46,662 bases of DNA from CAYUVF01 sp964448045 (GCA_964448045.1 CAYUVF010000032.1:1-46662), one strand, 5' to 3'; positions 12,652-23,953 are shown, counted from the stretch's first letter. The notes: generated from the letters alone by a model not told the origin. Translations and numbers: made by a program.

Positions 12652-13035
12652 CTACTCCTGCCCGCCCGAAGCGTTGCTCAATGCCTGCGTGGTATAAGTA
12701 AAATCACCAAACTCGGACGCGTCGTCGTTGGCTGCATTCGCAGCCACGTTAAGTATCACGTTTTGAGCCGATTTGGGTGCGCGCCCGTGAGGGGTCCATC
12801 GGGCGGTATCGGGCGCTGGGAGAGCCGTTCCGGGGGGTGTGTGATGAGCGTATTGTACCCCGGTAGAGTCGACGGTCGAAACGATCGTTCGCACGTCGTC
12901 CGATTGAAGTGCCCCAGCCTGGATCCCGGAAGAGTTGCGCACGGCCAGTTGGAATCCGTCGCGTCTGGCAGCCGGGATCAGAAAGACCACGATGAGGCCG
13001 GTCCATCCGGAACCGATCCAGGAGCGTGTCATCAT
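12652..13035 (-). pseudogene. Uncertain secreted-protein remnant coupled to the Vgb-like pseudogene
   Basis: A 127-residue open frame whose ATG overlaps the TGA of the upstream propeller remnant (TGATG), as in translationally coupled pairs. The N-terminus has a hydrophobic stretch (WTGLIVVFLIPAA). The C-terminal part (NVAANAANDDASEFGDFTYT) looks like ordinary protein. The middle is rich in H, P and R and looks like shifted-frame sequence. I do not recognise the family. It may be an intact hypothetical gene or a decayed partner of the pseudogene. Confidence 0.35.
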
Positions 13036-13417
13036 CACTCGACGTCGGCCCGGCCGTTGGTGTTGGCATCGGTGCCGAACCAGATGGCGCCGTCATCGGC
13101 ATTGTAGTACATGTGACGCCCGGGGCCACCGCCGCATTCAAGCTCTGTCTGGCTAAAGAACGTTTCGGTCTCGGGGTTAAAGCCGATGAAGCGATTGGGG
13201 CTGAGGCCGGTTTCCACGAACCAGAGGCGGTCCTGGTCGTCGGCCAGCATGCCGTAGTTGGGGGGCGTCTTCCCCACCGGGTGGGCGCCACTCCTGAAAT
13301 TCAGCGAAGTCGGGGTCGTAGCGGCCCAGGTAGTCCTGCGCGTAATCGACGTGCCAGATCGTGCCATCGGAGGTGATGTCGAGGCGGCGCGGCAAGCAGA
13401 ATTGCAAAGCGTTTCAT
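13035..13417 (-). pseudogene. Vgb-like (virginiamycin B lyase family) beta-propeller remnant
   Basis: A start-like segment ATG 13417 (MKRFAILLAA, signal-peptide-like) runs directly into propeller sequence in another frame (LDITSDGTIWHVDYAQDYLG). That frame shifts again at the six-G run 13260-13265 to continue as YGMLADDQDRLWFVETG, then FGTDANTNGRADVE and a stop. The repeated DG-x-IWF/RLWF pattern is typical of Vgb/NHL-type propellers. Only about two or three blades remain against the roughly 300 residues of the family, so there is a large internal deletion plus at least two frame breaks. The single-base shift in the G run might be a sequencing error; the deletion is not. Confidence 0.7.
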
Positions 13418-13625
13418 GGCACCCTCCAGCCGAGCCGTATGTCCAGGTTGAGCAGAGAAGATTGGCTCTAACGTAGAACATGGCGCTGGAAAAATACCAC
13501 CACACGCAGCGCCCATGTACCGAATGGCATCTGCGCGCCACCGATGAAACCGATGAATCGGTCTCGGGCATCAGCCGCATCGGCGATCTCGTTGTCCGCT
13601 TGACTGTTTCTTGAAACTGTTGTTA
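13418..13625. other. Decayed spacer before the TetR gene
   Basis: No intact gene is seen. A 44-codon frame from ATG 13480 to 13614 on the plus strand gives a plausible soluble peptide, but I recognise no family and it may be another gene remnant. GTTTC-TT-GAAAC at about 13605-13616 is a short inverted repeat just upstream of the operator-like palindrome. Confidence 0.35.
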
Positions 13626-13640
13626 CTTAACGCCGTTAAC
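13626..13640. promoter_or_regulatory. TetR-type operator upstream of tetR
   Basis: CTTAACGCCGTTAAC has half-sites TTAAC and GTTAA separated by a 3-bp GCC spacer. It ends 11 bases before the tetR start. The same palindrome with one spacer change (CTTAACACCGTTAAG) lies before fadN at 16310-16324. Two sites, one upstream of the regulator and one upstream of the dehydrogenase/hydratase gene, suggest autoregulation and local control by this TetR protein. Binding is inferred. Confidence 0.7.
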
Positions 13641-13651
13641 CATCAACAGCT

Positions 13652-14272
13652 ATGGAACGGAGCAAACGACAGAACGGAGACCTGCGTCGGTTAATACTCG
13701 ACACCACGCGCCATCTGCTGGTGCAGGAGGGGTATCAGAACCTGTCGATGCGCAAGATTGCGCGGTCGATCGACTACAGCGCGACCAGCATCTATCTGCA
13801 TTTCGACAGCAAGGATGCCCTGTTGCATGCCTTGATCGACGAGGGCATGATGCACCTTTACGAGCAGTTGAAGGCGACGGCGGCGCATCATCCTGATGAT
13901 CCGGTAGACCGACTGGAAGCGCTTTGCAGGCAGTTTATTACATTCGGATTGGAGAATCCGGAGTACTATGAAATTATGTTTCTACTCCATCCGGAGCGCA
14001 TGGAGCGGTACCCGGCCGAGAAGTACCGCCGGGCCCGTCGTAATCTCGACGTCATCGCAGCGACGCTCTCGGCCGGGGTTGAGCGCGGCGTCTTTCATGT
14101 GGACGATCCGCGCGTGTCGGCGAGCACGATCTGGGCCTCATTACACGGTGCCGTCTCGCTGATGCTGGCCGAGCGCATCGACGTGCGCATTGAGGGCGAT
14201 GCCTTTATTGAGGCGATGATTCAGCAGGCCATTCAGGGTTTTACGCGTGCCGCGCAGCACGCTGCGGGATAG
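13652..14272 (+). CDS. TetR/AcrR family regulator, FadR-like by context
   Basis: A 206-residue TetR-type repressor. The N-terminal helix-turn-helix spans about residues 12-58 (NLSMRKIARSIDYSATSIYL then HFDSKDALL). The C-terminal helical ligand domain follows (about 65-200). It is 51 bases upstream of an acyl-CoA ligase on the same strand and heads a beta-oxidation locus, like Bacillus FadR, so long-chain acyl-CoA is the likely inducer. A palindrome shared with the fadN promoter lies directly upstream. Family assignment is firm; the ligand is inferred. Confidence 0.9.
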   Translation: MERSKRQNGDLRRLILDTTRHLLVQEGYQNLSMRKIARSIDYSATSIYLHFDSKDALLHALIDEGMMHLYEQLKATAAHHPDDPVDRLEALCRQFITFGLENPEYYEIMFLLHPERMERYPAEKYRRARRNLDVIAATLSAGVERGVFHVDDPRVSASTIWASLHGAVSLMLAERIDVRIEGDAFIEAMIQQAIQGFTRAAQHAAG

Positions 14273-14323
14273 TTCGTTCCACCAGCATTCCATTAAGCTA
14301 TACCACAGAAGGAAGAGACCGTC

Positions 14324-16222
14324 ATGTCTGGTCCAATTTACACCGCGCCGCCCCATTCCGGAACGGCCATTCGGGGGAAGACGCTCCCCGAAATCATGTA
14401 TGAGGCGGCGGATGCGTACACGAATCCGAAGGCCTTCAACCAGCCTACTGAAGGCAGTTGGACGCCGCTGTCGCTGGTCGATTTCCGGACCCAGTCCGAG
14501 GAAATTGCGCTCGGACTGCTCGATATGGGGCTGGAACGCGGCGATCACGTCGCCTTCTATATGGAGAGCGATACGTACTTTTGTCTGGCCGACATGGGGT
14601 GCCTCGTGGCCGGGCTCGTCGATGTGCCCATTTACCTCTCGCATGCGCCTGAGCAGATTCGTTACGTCATCGACCACTCCGAGTCGAAGGCGCTCATCGT
14701 CCAAAACGTGGATCGGCTGACGCAGATCGAATCGATTCTGGCGGATCTGACGGAGGTCGAACACGTTGTTCTGGCCGAGTCTGGCCCCGGGGCCGAGGCG
14801 CCTTCGCTTCCCGATCACATGACGCTGGCGACGCTCGATGACGTCCGCGAGCGAGGGCGCGCAGTTACGACCGATCAGGCGGGCGATATTGCGGCGCTGC
14901 GGAGCCAGATCGATCCGGATGATCTGGCGACGATCATCTACACGAGCGGCACCACCGGCCAGCCGAAAGGCGTGATGCTCTCCCATGAGAATATCTCGTT
15001 TGACGCGCTGACCGCTTTCTCCGGACTCAAAGACTACCAGCCGGGGCCCGATGGCGAGGTCGCGCTTTCGTTCCTGCCGCTCACCCACGTTTTTGCGCGA
15101 GCGCTGCACTACGGGTTCGTCAGCCGGGGCACCAGTGTGTACTTCATCCACCCGGATAATCTCGTGGAAGCGTTGCCCGATGTGCGGCCCACCGTGTTCG
15201 CCTCGGTGCCGCGCTTGCTGGAGAAAGTGTACGCCGGGATCCAGGAGAAAATCATGCAGATGACGGGCCTGCGGCGGTCTATCGGGACGTGGTCGCTGGG
15301 GATTGCGCGGCAGTACGAACTGGGCAAAGAGCCGTCGGTGCTGTACGATATCAAGCGCAGCGTGGCCGATACGCTGGTCTTCAGCAAGTGGCGCGACGCC
15401 CTCGGCGGACGGCTGCGCTACGTTATCGTCGGTGGCGCGGCGCTCTCCGCGGACCTCGCCAACATCTTCGCAGCGGCGGGAATCACGGCGCTTCAGGGCT
15501 ACGGCCTCACGGAAACGAGTCCGGTGATCTCATTCAACCGCCCCGAACGCAACCGAGCCGGCACCGTGGGCGAGCCGATGCCCGGTGTGGAAGTCACTAT
15601 CGCCGAGGACGGCGAGATCCTCACTCGCGGGCCGCACGTGATGATGGGGTATTTTAAAGCGCCCGACAAAACCGCAGAGGTCCTCAACGACGACGGATGG
15701 TTTCATACCGGCGACATCGGAGAGTTTACCGCAGATGGATTCCTCCGCATCACCGATCGCAAGAAGGATCTCTTTAAGCTGTCGACCGGCAAGTACGTCA
15801 TGCCGCAGCCGATCGAGAACAAACTGGGCGCCGAGCCCATCGTCGATCAGGCGGTGGTCGTTGGGTCCGATCGCAAGTTCTGCGCGGCGCTGATTTTCCC
15901 GGCTGAAGACGCCCTCCGTACCCGCGCCAAGGCGCAGGGTGTCGACGTCGACCGTCCCCTCGCTGATCTGCTCGATGATCCCGGCGTGCGCGCCATGTAT
16001 CAGGAGCTGGTTGACAAGGCGAACGAAGGCATGGACCACTGGTCGACGGTCAAGCGCTTTGCGCTGGTGCCGCATGCGCTCACGATTGAGTCGGGACTGC
16101 TGACGCCCACGATGAAGGTCAAACGTCCCAATGTGCGGAAGACGTTCCGCGACGCCATCGACGCGCTCTACGATGAGGCCGAGCGCGAACGGAAGGAACG
16201 CGATAGCGTCATCGTGTCCTGA
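14324..16222 (+). CDS. Long-chain fatty acid--CoA ligase (AMP-forming)
   Basis: A 632-residue member of the adenylate-forming family, of the long-chain (FadD15/LcfA-like) type. The phosphate-binding loop YTSGTTGQPKG is at about residues 206-216, the GYGLTETSP motif at about 393, the DGWFHTGD aspartate motif at about 458 and the hinge/catalytic segment DRKKDLFKLSTGK at about 477. It activates fatty acids to acyl-CoA for the downstream beta-oxidation enzymes. ATG 14324 has a purine-rich upstream stretch (GGAAGAG). It is probably co-transcribed with tetR. Confidence 0.95.
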   Translation: MSGPIYTAPPHSGTAIRGKTLPEIMYEAADAYTNPKAFNQPTEGSWTPLSLVDFRTQSEEIALGLLDMGLERGDHVAFYMESDTYFCLADMGCLVAGLVDVPIYLSHAPEQIRYVIDHSESKALIVQNVDRLTQIESILADLTEVEHVVLAESGPGAEAPSLPDHMTLATLDDVRERGRAVTTDQAGDIAALRSQIDPDDLATIIYTSGTTGQPKGVMLSHENISFDALTAFSGLKDYQPGPDGEVALSFLPLTHVFARALHYGFVSRGTSVYFIHPDNLVEALPDVRPTVFASVPRLLEKVYAGIQEKIMQMTGLRRSIGTWSLGIARQYELGKEPSVLYDIKRSVADTLVFSKWRDALGGRLRYVIVGGAALSADLANIFAAAGITALQGYGLTETSPVISFNRPERNRAGTVGEPMPGVEVTIAEDGEILTRGPHVMMGYFKAPDKTAEVLNDDGWFHTGDIGEFTADGFLRITDRKKDLFKLSTGKYVMPQPIENKLGAEPIVDQAVVVGSDRKFCAALIFPAEDALRTRAKAQGVDVDRPLADLLDDPGVRAMYQELVDKANEGMDHWSTVKRFALVPHALTIESGLLTPTMKVKRPNVRKTFRDAIDALYDEAERERKERDSVIVS

Positions 16223-16309
16223 TTCCCGCTGCCCAGCTGTCCCGGAGGGACGCATCTGTAACGGCGGTGGGCTACGGTCGTCCCAATAAACCCGGTTGCA
16301 GCGTCAGGG

Positions 16310-16324
16310 CTTAACACCGTTAAG
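16310..16324. promoter_or_regulatory. TetR-type operator upstream of fadN
   Basis: CTTAACACCGTTAAG has perfect 6-bp half-sites (CTTAAC/GTTAAG) with a 3-bp spacer. It is almost the same as the site before tetR and ends 52 bases before the fadN start, a position suited to blocking a promoter. This suggests fadN-fadA are transcribed from their own repressed promoter. Confidence 0.72.
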
Positions 16325-16376
16325 CTTGTACCTTGAACTCCGTATTGAACGCTCACGAAAACGCCACTCGCTACCG

Positions 16377-18791
<2,415 letters not shown>

Positions 18792-18810
18792 CGCCCGGAC
18801 CGACGACCCT

Positions 18811-18845
18811 GCCACTTGCCAACTTGAAAACCTGAAACCAGAGTC
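18811..18845. repeat. 7-bp periodic spacer between fadN and fadA
   Basis: The sequence reads as GCCACTT, GCCAACT, TGAAAAC, CTGAAAC, CAGAGTC. The CTGAAAC unit recurs in the spacer before the assembly gap at 20131-20137. It belongs to the same loose class as the spacers at 75-130 and 7851-7892. Confidence 0.5.
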
Positions 18846-20036
18846 ATGGAAGCCACCAACGCAGCATACATCGTCAGCAGCGTGCGCACCGCCGTGGGCA
18901 AGGCCAACCGCGGCACCTTGCGGCACTACCGCCCCGAGGACCTCGGGGCCGAAGCGGTGAAAGGCGCCATCGGTCGCGTGGACGGGCTGGAGCCCGATCA
19001 GGTCGACGACGTGATCATGGGCTGCGCCTTTCCCGAAGGGCCGCAGGGCATGAACGTGGGGCGCATCATCGCACAGAAAGCGGGTTTGCCCGATCACGTG
19101 CCGGGCGCGACCGTCAACCGCTTCTGCTCGTCCGGCCTGCAGACCATCGTGATGGCGTCGCAGTCCATCGCGACGGGCCAGGCGGATGTCGTCGTCGCCG
19201 GCGGGGCCGAGTCGATGAGCCAGGTGCCGATGAGCGGCTTCTTCTTCCAGCCCGATCCGGAGCTCGTCGAGGACGATCCCGATGTGTACGTGTCGATGGG
19301 CATCACGGCCGAGAACGTCGCCGAGCAATACGACGTGAGCCGCGAGGAGCAGGATCGCTTCGCGCTGCAGTCGCATCAGCGGGCCGTGGACGCCATCGAG
19401 AGCGGCCGGTTCGACGACGAGATCGTGCCGCTCCACGTCGAGCAAACGCTCATGAACGGGTCGGGGCCGCAGACCGTCGAAACCAACTTCACCGTCGATG
19501 AAGGGCCGCGCTCCGACACCAGCCTCGACGCCCTCGGCAAGCTGAGTCCCGTCTTCAAGCGGGGCGGCACGGTGACCGCGGGCAACTCGTCGCAACGTTC
19601 GGACGGCGGCGCGGCCTCCGTCGTGATGAGCGAGCAGATGGTCGAAGAGCTCGGTATCGAGCCGATGGCGCGGATCGTAGGATTTTCCGTCGCGGGCGTG
19701 CCACCCGAGCTCATGGGCATCGGTCCGATCCGCGCCATCGAGAAGGTGCTGAAGCAGACCGGCCTCGGCATCGACGACATCGGCCTCGTGGAGCTCAATG
19801 AGGCGTTTGCGGCGCAGGCGCTGGCGGTGATCCGCGAGACGGGTTTCCCCGAAGACATCGTCAACGTCAACGGCGGCGCCATCGCGCTGGGCCATCCGCT
19901 CGGCTGCACGGGCGCCAAACTCACGGCGACGCTCCTGCACGAGATGGAGCGGCGCGGCGTCCAGTACGGCATCTGCACGATGTGCGTCGGTGGCGGGATG
20001 GGGGCTGCCGCTGTCATCGAAAACCTGCGCGTGTGA
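18846..20036 (+). CDS. fadA: Acetyl-CoA C-acyltransferase (3-ketoacyl-CoA thiolase)
   Basis: A 396-residue thiolase that cleaves 3-ketoacyl-CoA to acetyl-CoA and a shortened acyl-CoA, the last step of beta-oxidation. The catalytic triad is visible: C94 (NRFCSSGLQT), H350 (ALGHPLGCTGA) and C380 (MCVGGGMGAA). It lies 54 bases after fadN, so a fadN-fadA operon as in Bacillus is likely. Thiolases of biosynthetic type share these motifs, but the context points to degradation. Confidence 0.94.
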   Translation: MEATNAAYIVSSVRTAVGKANRGTLRHYRPEDLGAEAVKGAIGRVDGLEPDQVDDVIMGCAFPEGPQGMNVGRIIAQKAGLPDHVPGATVNRFCSSGLQTIVMASQSIATGQADVVVAGGAESMSQVPMSGFFFQPDPELVEDDPDVYVSMGITAENVAEQYDVSREEQDRFALQSHQRAVDAIESGRFDDEIVPLHVEQTLMNGSGPQTVETNFTVDEGPRSDTSLDALGKLSPVFKRGGTVTAGNSSQRSDGGAASVVMSEQMVEELGIEPMARIVGFSVAGVPPELMGIGPIRAIEKVLKQTGLGIDDIGLVELNEAFAAQALAVIRETGFPEDIVNVNGGAIALGHPLGCTGAKLTATLLHEMERRGVQYGICTMCVGGGMGAAAVIENLRV

Positions 20037-20130
20037 ACCGCAAGAGCCGAAAAGGCGGAGAAACGATGAATCGATGACGACGGGAGGTCACTTTCCTCTA
20101 CGTCCACGCTTGATGCGGCGCGTATCGGGA

Positions 20131-20168
20131 CTGAAACCCTGAATCCAGAACGCAAAACTCGGAACGCA
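20131..20168. repeat. 7-bp periodic sequence running into the scaffold gap
   Basis: Heptamers CTGAAAC, CCTGAAT, CCAGAAC, GCAAAAC, TCGGAAC run to GCA and then into N. The phase is exact for five units. A longer array of this kind inside the gap would explain why assembly stopped here. Confidence 0.6.
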
Positions 20169-20268
20169 NNNNNNNNNNNNNNNNNNNNNNNNNNNNNNNN
20201 NNNNNNNNNNNNNNNNNNNNNNNNNNNNNNNNNNNNNNNNNNNNNNNNNNNNNNNNNNNNNNNNNNNN
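20169..20268. other. Scaffold gap of exactly 100 N
   Basis: Exactly 100 N, the conventional filler for a gap of unknown size. It sits between fadA and fadE and starts within 7-bp periodic DNA. A promoter, operator or the true 5' end of fadE may be hidden here. Confidence 0.99.
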
Positions 20269-20269
20269 C

Positions 20270-22711
20270 ATGAACAAGAAACTGCGAAACACTTTGATCG
20301 GCGCGGGGGCCGTGGGCGCCCTTTTCGGCATTCCGGCCATCCGCCGCAACACGCTCTCGAAAGGTATCATGCAGGCGATGGAGGCGATGGGCTTCCTGCC
20401 CACGATCTCCGAGACGGAAAAGACGGCGATCGATGCCGGCACGGTCTGGGTCGATGGCGACCTGTTCTCCGGTCGCCCCGACTTCGAGAAGCTGCTGAAC
20501 GAGACGTATCCGGATCTGTCGGAGAAGGAGCAGGCGTTCCTGGACGGTCCCGTCGAGGAGGTCTGTGAGATGACCGACGACTGGGAGATCTGGCAGCACC
20601 GCGATCTGCCGCCGGAGATCTGGGATTTCCTGAAGGAGCACAAATTCTTCGGGATGATCATTCCCGAGGAGTACGGCGGGTTGGGCTTCAGCGCGTCGGC
20701 GAACAGCGCGGTGGTGGCGAAGCTCTCGGCGCGGAGCCAGGTGCTCGGCATCACGGTGATGGTGCCCAACTCGCTGGGGCCGGGCGAGCTGCTCCAGCAC
20801 TATGGCACCGAGGAGCAGAAGGAACACTACCTGCCGCGGCTGGCCTCCGGCGAGGAGATCCCGGCATTCGCGCTCACCGAGCCCAAGGCCGGTTCCGACG
20901 CCGGCGCGATGCAGTCGACGGGTGAGGTCTTCGAACAAGACGGCGAACTGTATCTGCGCCTCAACTGGACGAAGCGCTACATCTCGCTGGCGGCCATTTC
21001 GACGGTGCTGGGCCTCGCCTTCAAGCTGAAAGACCCGGACCATCTGCTGGGCAAAGGCGAAGACCTCGGTATCACCTGCGCGCTGGTCCCAACCGACGCC
21101 GAGGGCGTCGAGCTCGGCGAGCGCCACGATCCGATGAGCGTGCCGTTCTACAACTGCCCGACGGAAGGGCACGACGTGGTGCTGCCGCTCGAAGACGCCA
21201 TCATCGGCGGCTCGGAATACGCCGGTGAGGGCTGGCGGATGCTGATGGAGAGCCTCTCGGCCGGGCGCGGCATCTCGCTGCCGGCCTCCAGCACGGGCGC
21301 GGCGAAGTACACGTACCGGGTGGCCTCGGCGCATGCGCGGATCCGCAAGCAGTTCGGGCTGCCGATCGGCAAGTTCGAGGGCATCGAGGAGCCGCTGGCG
21401 CGCATCGGCGGATACACCTACATCATCGAGGCCGCGCGCCGCTACACGAACGGCGGCATCGACGCGGGCGCCAAACCCTCCGTCGTCTCCGCGATCATGA
21501 AGTACAACACGACCGAGATGTCGCGCGAGATCATCAACGACGGGATGGACATCCTCGGCGGCAACGCGATTTCGCGCGGGCCGCGGAACGCGCTGGCGCA
21601 GGGCTACATCGGCATGCCGATCGCCATTACGGTCGAGGGCGCCAACATCCTCACGCGCACGCTGATGATCTTCGGGCAGGGCGCCATCCGGTGCCACCCG
21701 TACGCGCTGAAAGAGGTCGAGGCGCTCGAAGACGGCGACCTCAAAGGCTTCGACACCGCCTTCTGGGGGCACATCGTCCATGTGATCCGCAACATGGGCC
21801 GCTCGCTGCGGCTGTCGCTCTCGCGCGGCTCGCTCACGAGTGCTCCGGTCGACGGCCCGGCGCGGAAGTACTACAAGAAGATGGCGTGGGCTGCGGCGTC
21901 CTTCGCCACGGTGGCCGACATCGCGCTCGGCACATTGGGCGGCGGACTCAAGCGCAAGGAGAAGATCAGCGGCCGCTTCGCCGACATCTTCTCGTGGCTC
22001 TACCTCGGCAACGCGGTGCTGACGCGCTTCGAGAAAGACGGCCGCCCGGAAGAAGATCTGCCGTTCTTCAAGTGGTCGATGGAGTACGCGCTGAAGCAGA
22101 TGCAGGATGGCTTCGACGGGCTGTTCGAAAACCTGAATATTCCGGTGCTTGGTGCTGTGCTGAAAGGCCCGGTCGCTCTCTGGTCGCGCGTCAACCCGCT
22201 GGGTACGGGGCCGTCCGACAAACTCGGGCACAAGGTGGCGCAGGCCATGCAGGTGCCCGGGGCGCAGCGCGATCGCCACACGGCGGGCATCTACGTCAAC
22301 GAGGAGCCGAACGATCCGCTCGGGCGGCTGGAGCGGGCGCTGCGGCTCACGCATGAGACAGCGCATCTGGAGCGGCGCCTCTACAACGCTATGAAGGAAG
22401 GCCGCCTGCCGCGCACCAGCCCGCAGAAGCTCGTGGCGCAGGGCGTTGAGCGCGGCATCATCAGCGAAGACGACGCTGCTGCGCTGAAAGAAGCGCAGGC
22501 CGCGCGCGACTCGGCCATCGAGGTGGACAGCTTCTCGCTGGAGGAATACAAGGAGCTGTACACGCCGGCCTATCTGGAGGACGATGCGGACGTGGTCGAT
22601 GGCACGCCGGACCTGGCGACCGGCGACGGTGCTCCGAGCGAGCCGACGCCTCCCGCGTCGCCTCAGAACCCCTCCGACGCCGAGGCATCTGAAGAAGCCG
22701 AGTCCGCGTAA
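20270..22711 (+). CDS. fadE: Acyl-CoA dehydrogenase, FadE type
   Basis: An 813-residue protein close in length to E. coli FadE. It has a short hydrophobic N-terminus (LIGAGAVGALFGIPA), the FadE-type lead-in (ISETEKTAIDAGTVWVDGD), the acyl-CoA dehydrogenase core at about residues 90-480 (FALTEPKAGSDAGAMQSTGE; VEGANILTRTLMIFGQGAIR) and a C-terminal DUF1974-like region (HLERRLYNAMKEGRLP). It catalyses the first, FAD-dependent step of beta-oxidation. A disordered tail of about 40 residues rich in P, A, E and S ends the protein. The ATG lies one base after the gap, so the start could be further upstream. Confidence 0.92.
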   Translation: MNKKLRNTLIGAGAVGALFGIPAIRRNTLSKGIMQAMEAMGFLPTISETEKTAIDAGTVWVDGDLFSGRPDFEKLLNETYPDLSEKEQAFLDGPVEEVCEMTDDWEIWQHRDLPPEIWDFLKEHKFFGMIIPEEYGGLGFSASANSAVVAKLSARSQVLGITVMVPNSLGPGELLQHYGTEEQKEHYLPRLASGEEIPAFALTEPKAGSDAGAMQSTGEVFEQDGELYLRLNWTKRYISLAAISTVLGLAFKLKDPDHLLGKGEDLGITCALVPTDAEGVELGERHDPMSVPFYNCPTEGHDVVLPLEDAIIGGSEYAGEGWRMLMESLSAGRGISLPASSTGAAKYTYRVASAHARIRKQFGLPIGKFEGIEEPLARIGGYTYIIEAARRYTNGGIDAGAKPSVVSAIMKYNTTEMSREIINDGMDILGGNAISRGPRNALAQGYIGMPIAITVEGANILTRTLMIFGQGAIRCHPYALKEVEALEDGDLKGFDTAFWGHIVHVIRNMGRSLRLSLSRGSLTSAPVDGPARKYYKKMAWAAASFATVADIALGTLGGGLKRKEKISGRFADIFSWLYLGNAVLTRFEKDGRPEEDLPFFKWSMEYALKQMQDGFDGLFENLNIPVLGAVLKGPVALWSRVNPLGTGPSDKLGHKVAQAMQVPGAQRDRHTAGIYVNEEPNDPLGRLERALRLTHETAHLERRLYNAMKEGRLPRTSPQKLVAQGVERGIISEDDAAALKEAQAARDSAIEVDSFSLEEYKELYTPAYLEDDADVVDGTPDLATGDGAPSEPTPPASPQNPSDAEASEEAESA

Positions 22712-22737
22712 TCGGCAAGGTGTGATGGTGCGCACGG

Positions 22738-22770
22738 GAGGCCCGGCGAGGCGCGTTCTCGCCGGGCCTC
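22738..22770 (+). terminator. Long GC-rich hairpin after fadE
   Basis: GAGGCCCGGCGAG (22738-22750) pairs perfectly over 13 bp with CTCGCCGGGCCTC (22758-22770) around a 7-base loop. No T-run follows (TGGTGTAGGG), so it may protect the 3' end or act in Rho-linked termination instead of serving as a classic terminator. Confidence 0.6.
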
Positions 22771-22873
22771 TGGTGTAGGGCGCCGAGTTGATGCAGCGAA
22801 TGGCCGATATGCGATTCCAGAAGCACGAAGTGGAATCCAAGCAACGTCGCGGGTGTAGTTGCACCCGGATGCG

Positions 22874-22885
22874 TTAGACCCGTTA
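22874..22885. promoter_or_regulatory. Imperfect copy of the TetR operator before the dienoyl-CoA reductase gene
   Basis: TTAGACCCGTTA resembles the core TTAACACCGTTA of the two better sites; 9 of 12 positions agree, with the right half-site intact. It lies 41 bases before the start of the reductase gene. The match is weak enough to be chance. Confidence 0.3.
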
Positions 22886-22926
22886 TTGCAATAAAAATTC
22901 GTTCACCTAATTCCTTTTTTCAATCC

Positions 22927-23784
22927 ATGGATGACTTTTATCAGGACGATGTACTGGCCGATCATCACATCGTCATCACGGGCGGCGGCACCGGGCTCGG
23001 GCGGGCGATGGCCCTGCGCTGTGCAGAGCTCGGCGCGGCGGTGACGATCAACGGGCGGCGCACCGAGCCGTTGGAAAACACCGTCGGCGATATCGTCGAG
23101 GCAGGCGGCCAGGCCGAGGGGATCTCGTGCAACGTCCGCGATCATGAGGCTGTCGCGGCCTTCTTCGACGAAGCCGAAGACCGGCAGGGGCCGGTGACCG
23201 CGCTGATCAACAATGCCGCAGCCAATTTTCTGGCAGCGGCCGAGTCCATCTCGCCGAACGGGTTTGATGCCATCATCAAGACGAACCTGTACGGCTCGTT
23301 CTACTGCACGCAGCAGTGCGGCCAGCGCTGGCTGGAGCGCGAGACAGGCGGCGTTGTGCTCTCCATCGCCACGACGTATGCCGACACCGGCAGCGCCTTT
23401 GTGCTGCCCAGCGCCATGTCCAAGGCCGGCATCGTCGCCATGACGCGCTCGCTCGCTGCCGAGTGGGGCGGTGCGGGCATCCGGCTGAATGCCATTGCCC
23501 CCGGCCCGATCCCGACGAAAGGCGCATGGGACCGGCTCGTGCCCGGCTCCGATATGGAGCAGCAGATGAAGCAGCGCATTCCGCTGGGGCGCTTCGGGGA
23601 ACCGGGTGAACTGGCCAACCTCGTTGTGTTCATGCTGAGCGATCTGAGCAGCTATATGAACGGCGAGGTCGTCACCCTCGACGGCGGAGAGGTGCTCGTC
23701 GCCGGCGGCCAGTTCAATGATTTCACCCGGATGCCGCGCGAGCAGGTGAAAGCGCTCTTCGAGCAGATGAAGGCGAAAAGCTGA
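22927..23784 (+). CDS. 2,4-dienoyl-CoA reductase, DECR-like SDR
   Basis: A 285-residue short-chain dehydrogenase/reductase. The NADPH loop is TGGGTGLGRAMAL (about residues 19-31) and the NNAAANF motif follows near 97. The catalytic pair is not the usual Y-x3-K: the sequence TTYADTGSAFVLPSAMSKAG gives Y-x14-K, the spacing of mitochondrial DECR. PGPIPTKGAWDRL also fits DECR. It would reduce dienoyl-CoA made during breakdown of unsaturated fatty acids, in line with the fadNAE neighbours. Confidence 0.87.
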   Translation: MDDFYQDDVLADHHIVITGGGTGLGRAMALRCAELGAAVTINGRRTEPLENTVGDIVEAGGQAEGISCNVRDHEAVAAFFDEAEDRQGPVTALINNAAANFLAAAESISPNGFDAIIKTNLYGSFYCTQQCGQRWLERETGGVVLSIATTYADTGSAFVLPSAMSKAGIVAMTRSLAAEWGGAGIRLNAIAPGPIPTKGAWDRLVPGSDMEQQMKQRIPLGRFGEPGELANLVVFMLSDLSSYMNGEVVTLDGGEVLVAGGQFNDFTRMPREQVKALFEQMKAKS

Positions 23785-23953
23785 TCGGAAGGATCGTCAT
23801 TTATCTGCATCTGATGCCGGATCCCCTTGATCTGCGGTTCGTCATAATTTAACATTTGGATAGCGCCGCCGATACATTACCCCACACAGGCGATTCCTGC
23901 CCTCATTAAAACGGCGGCTTTCGTATCCGTAGTATGAAGCATCCAGACGACCT

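Noticed and set aside
13480..13614. 44-codon frame before tetR
   Set aside because: Too short and without a recognised family; it lies in a decayed region, so it is mentioned only as a possible remnant.
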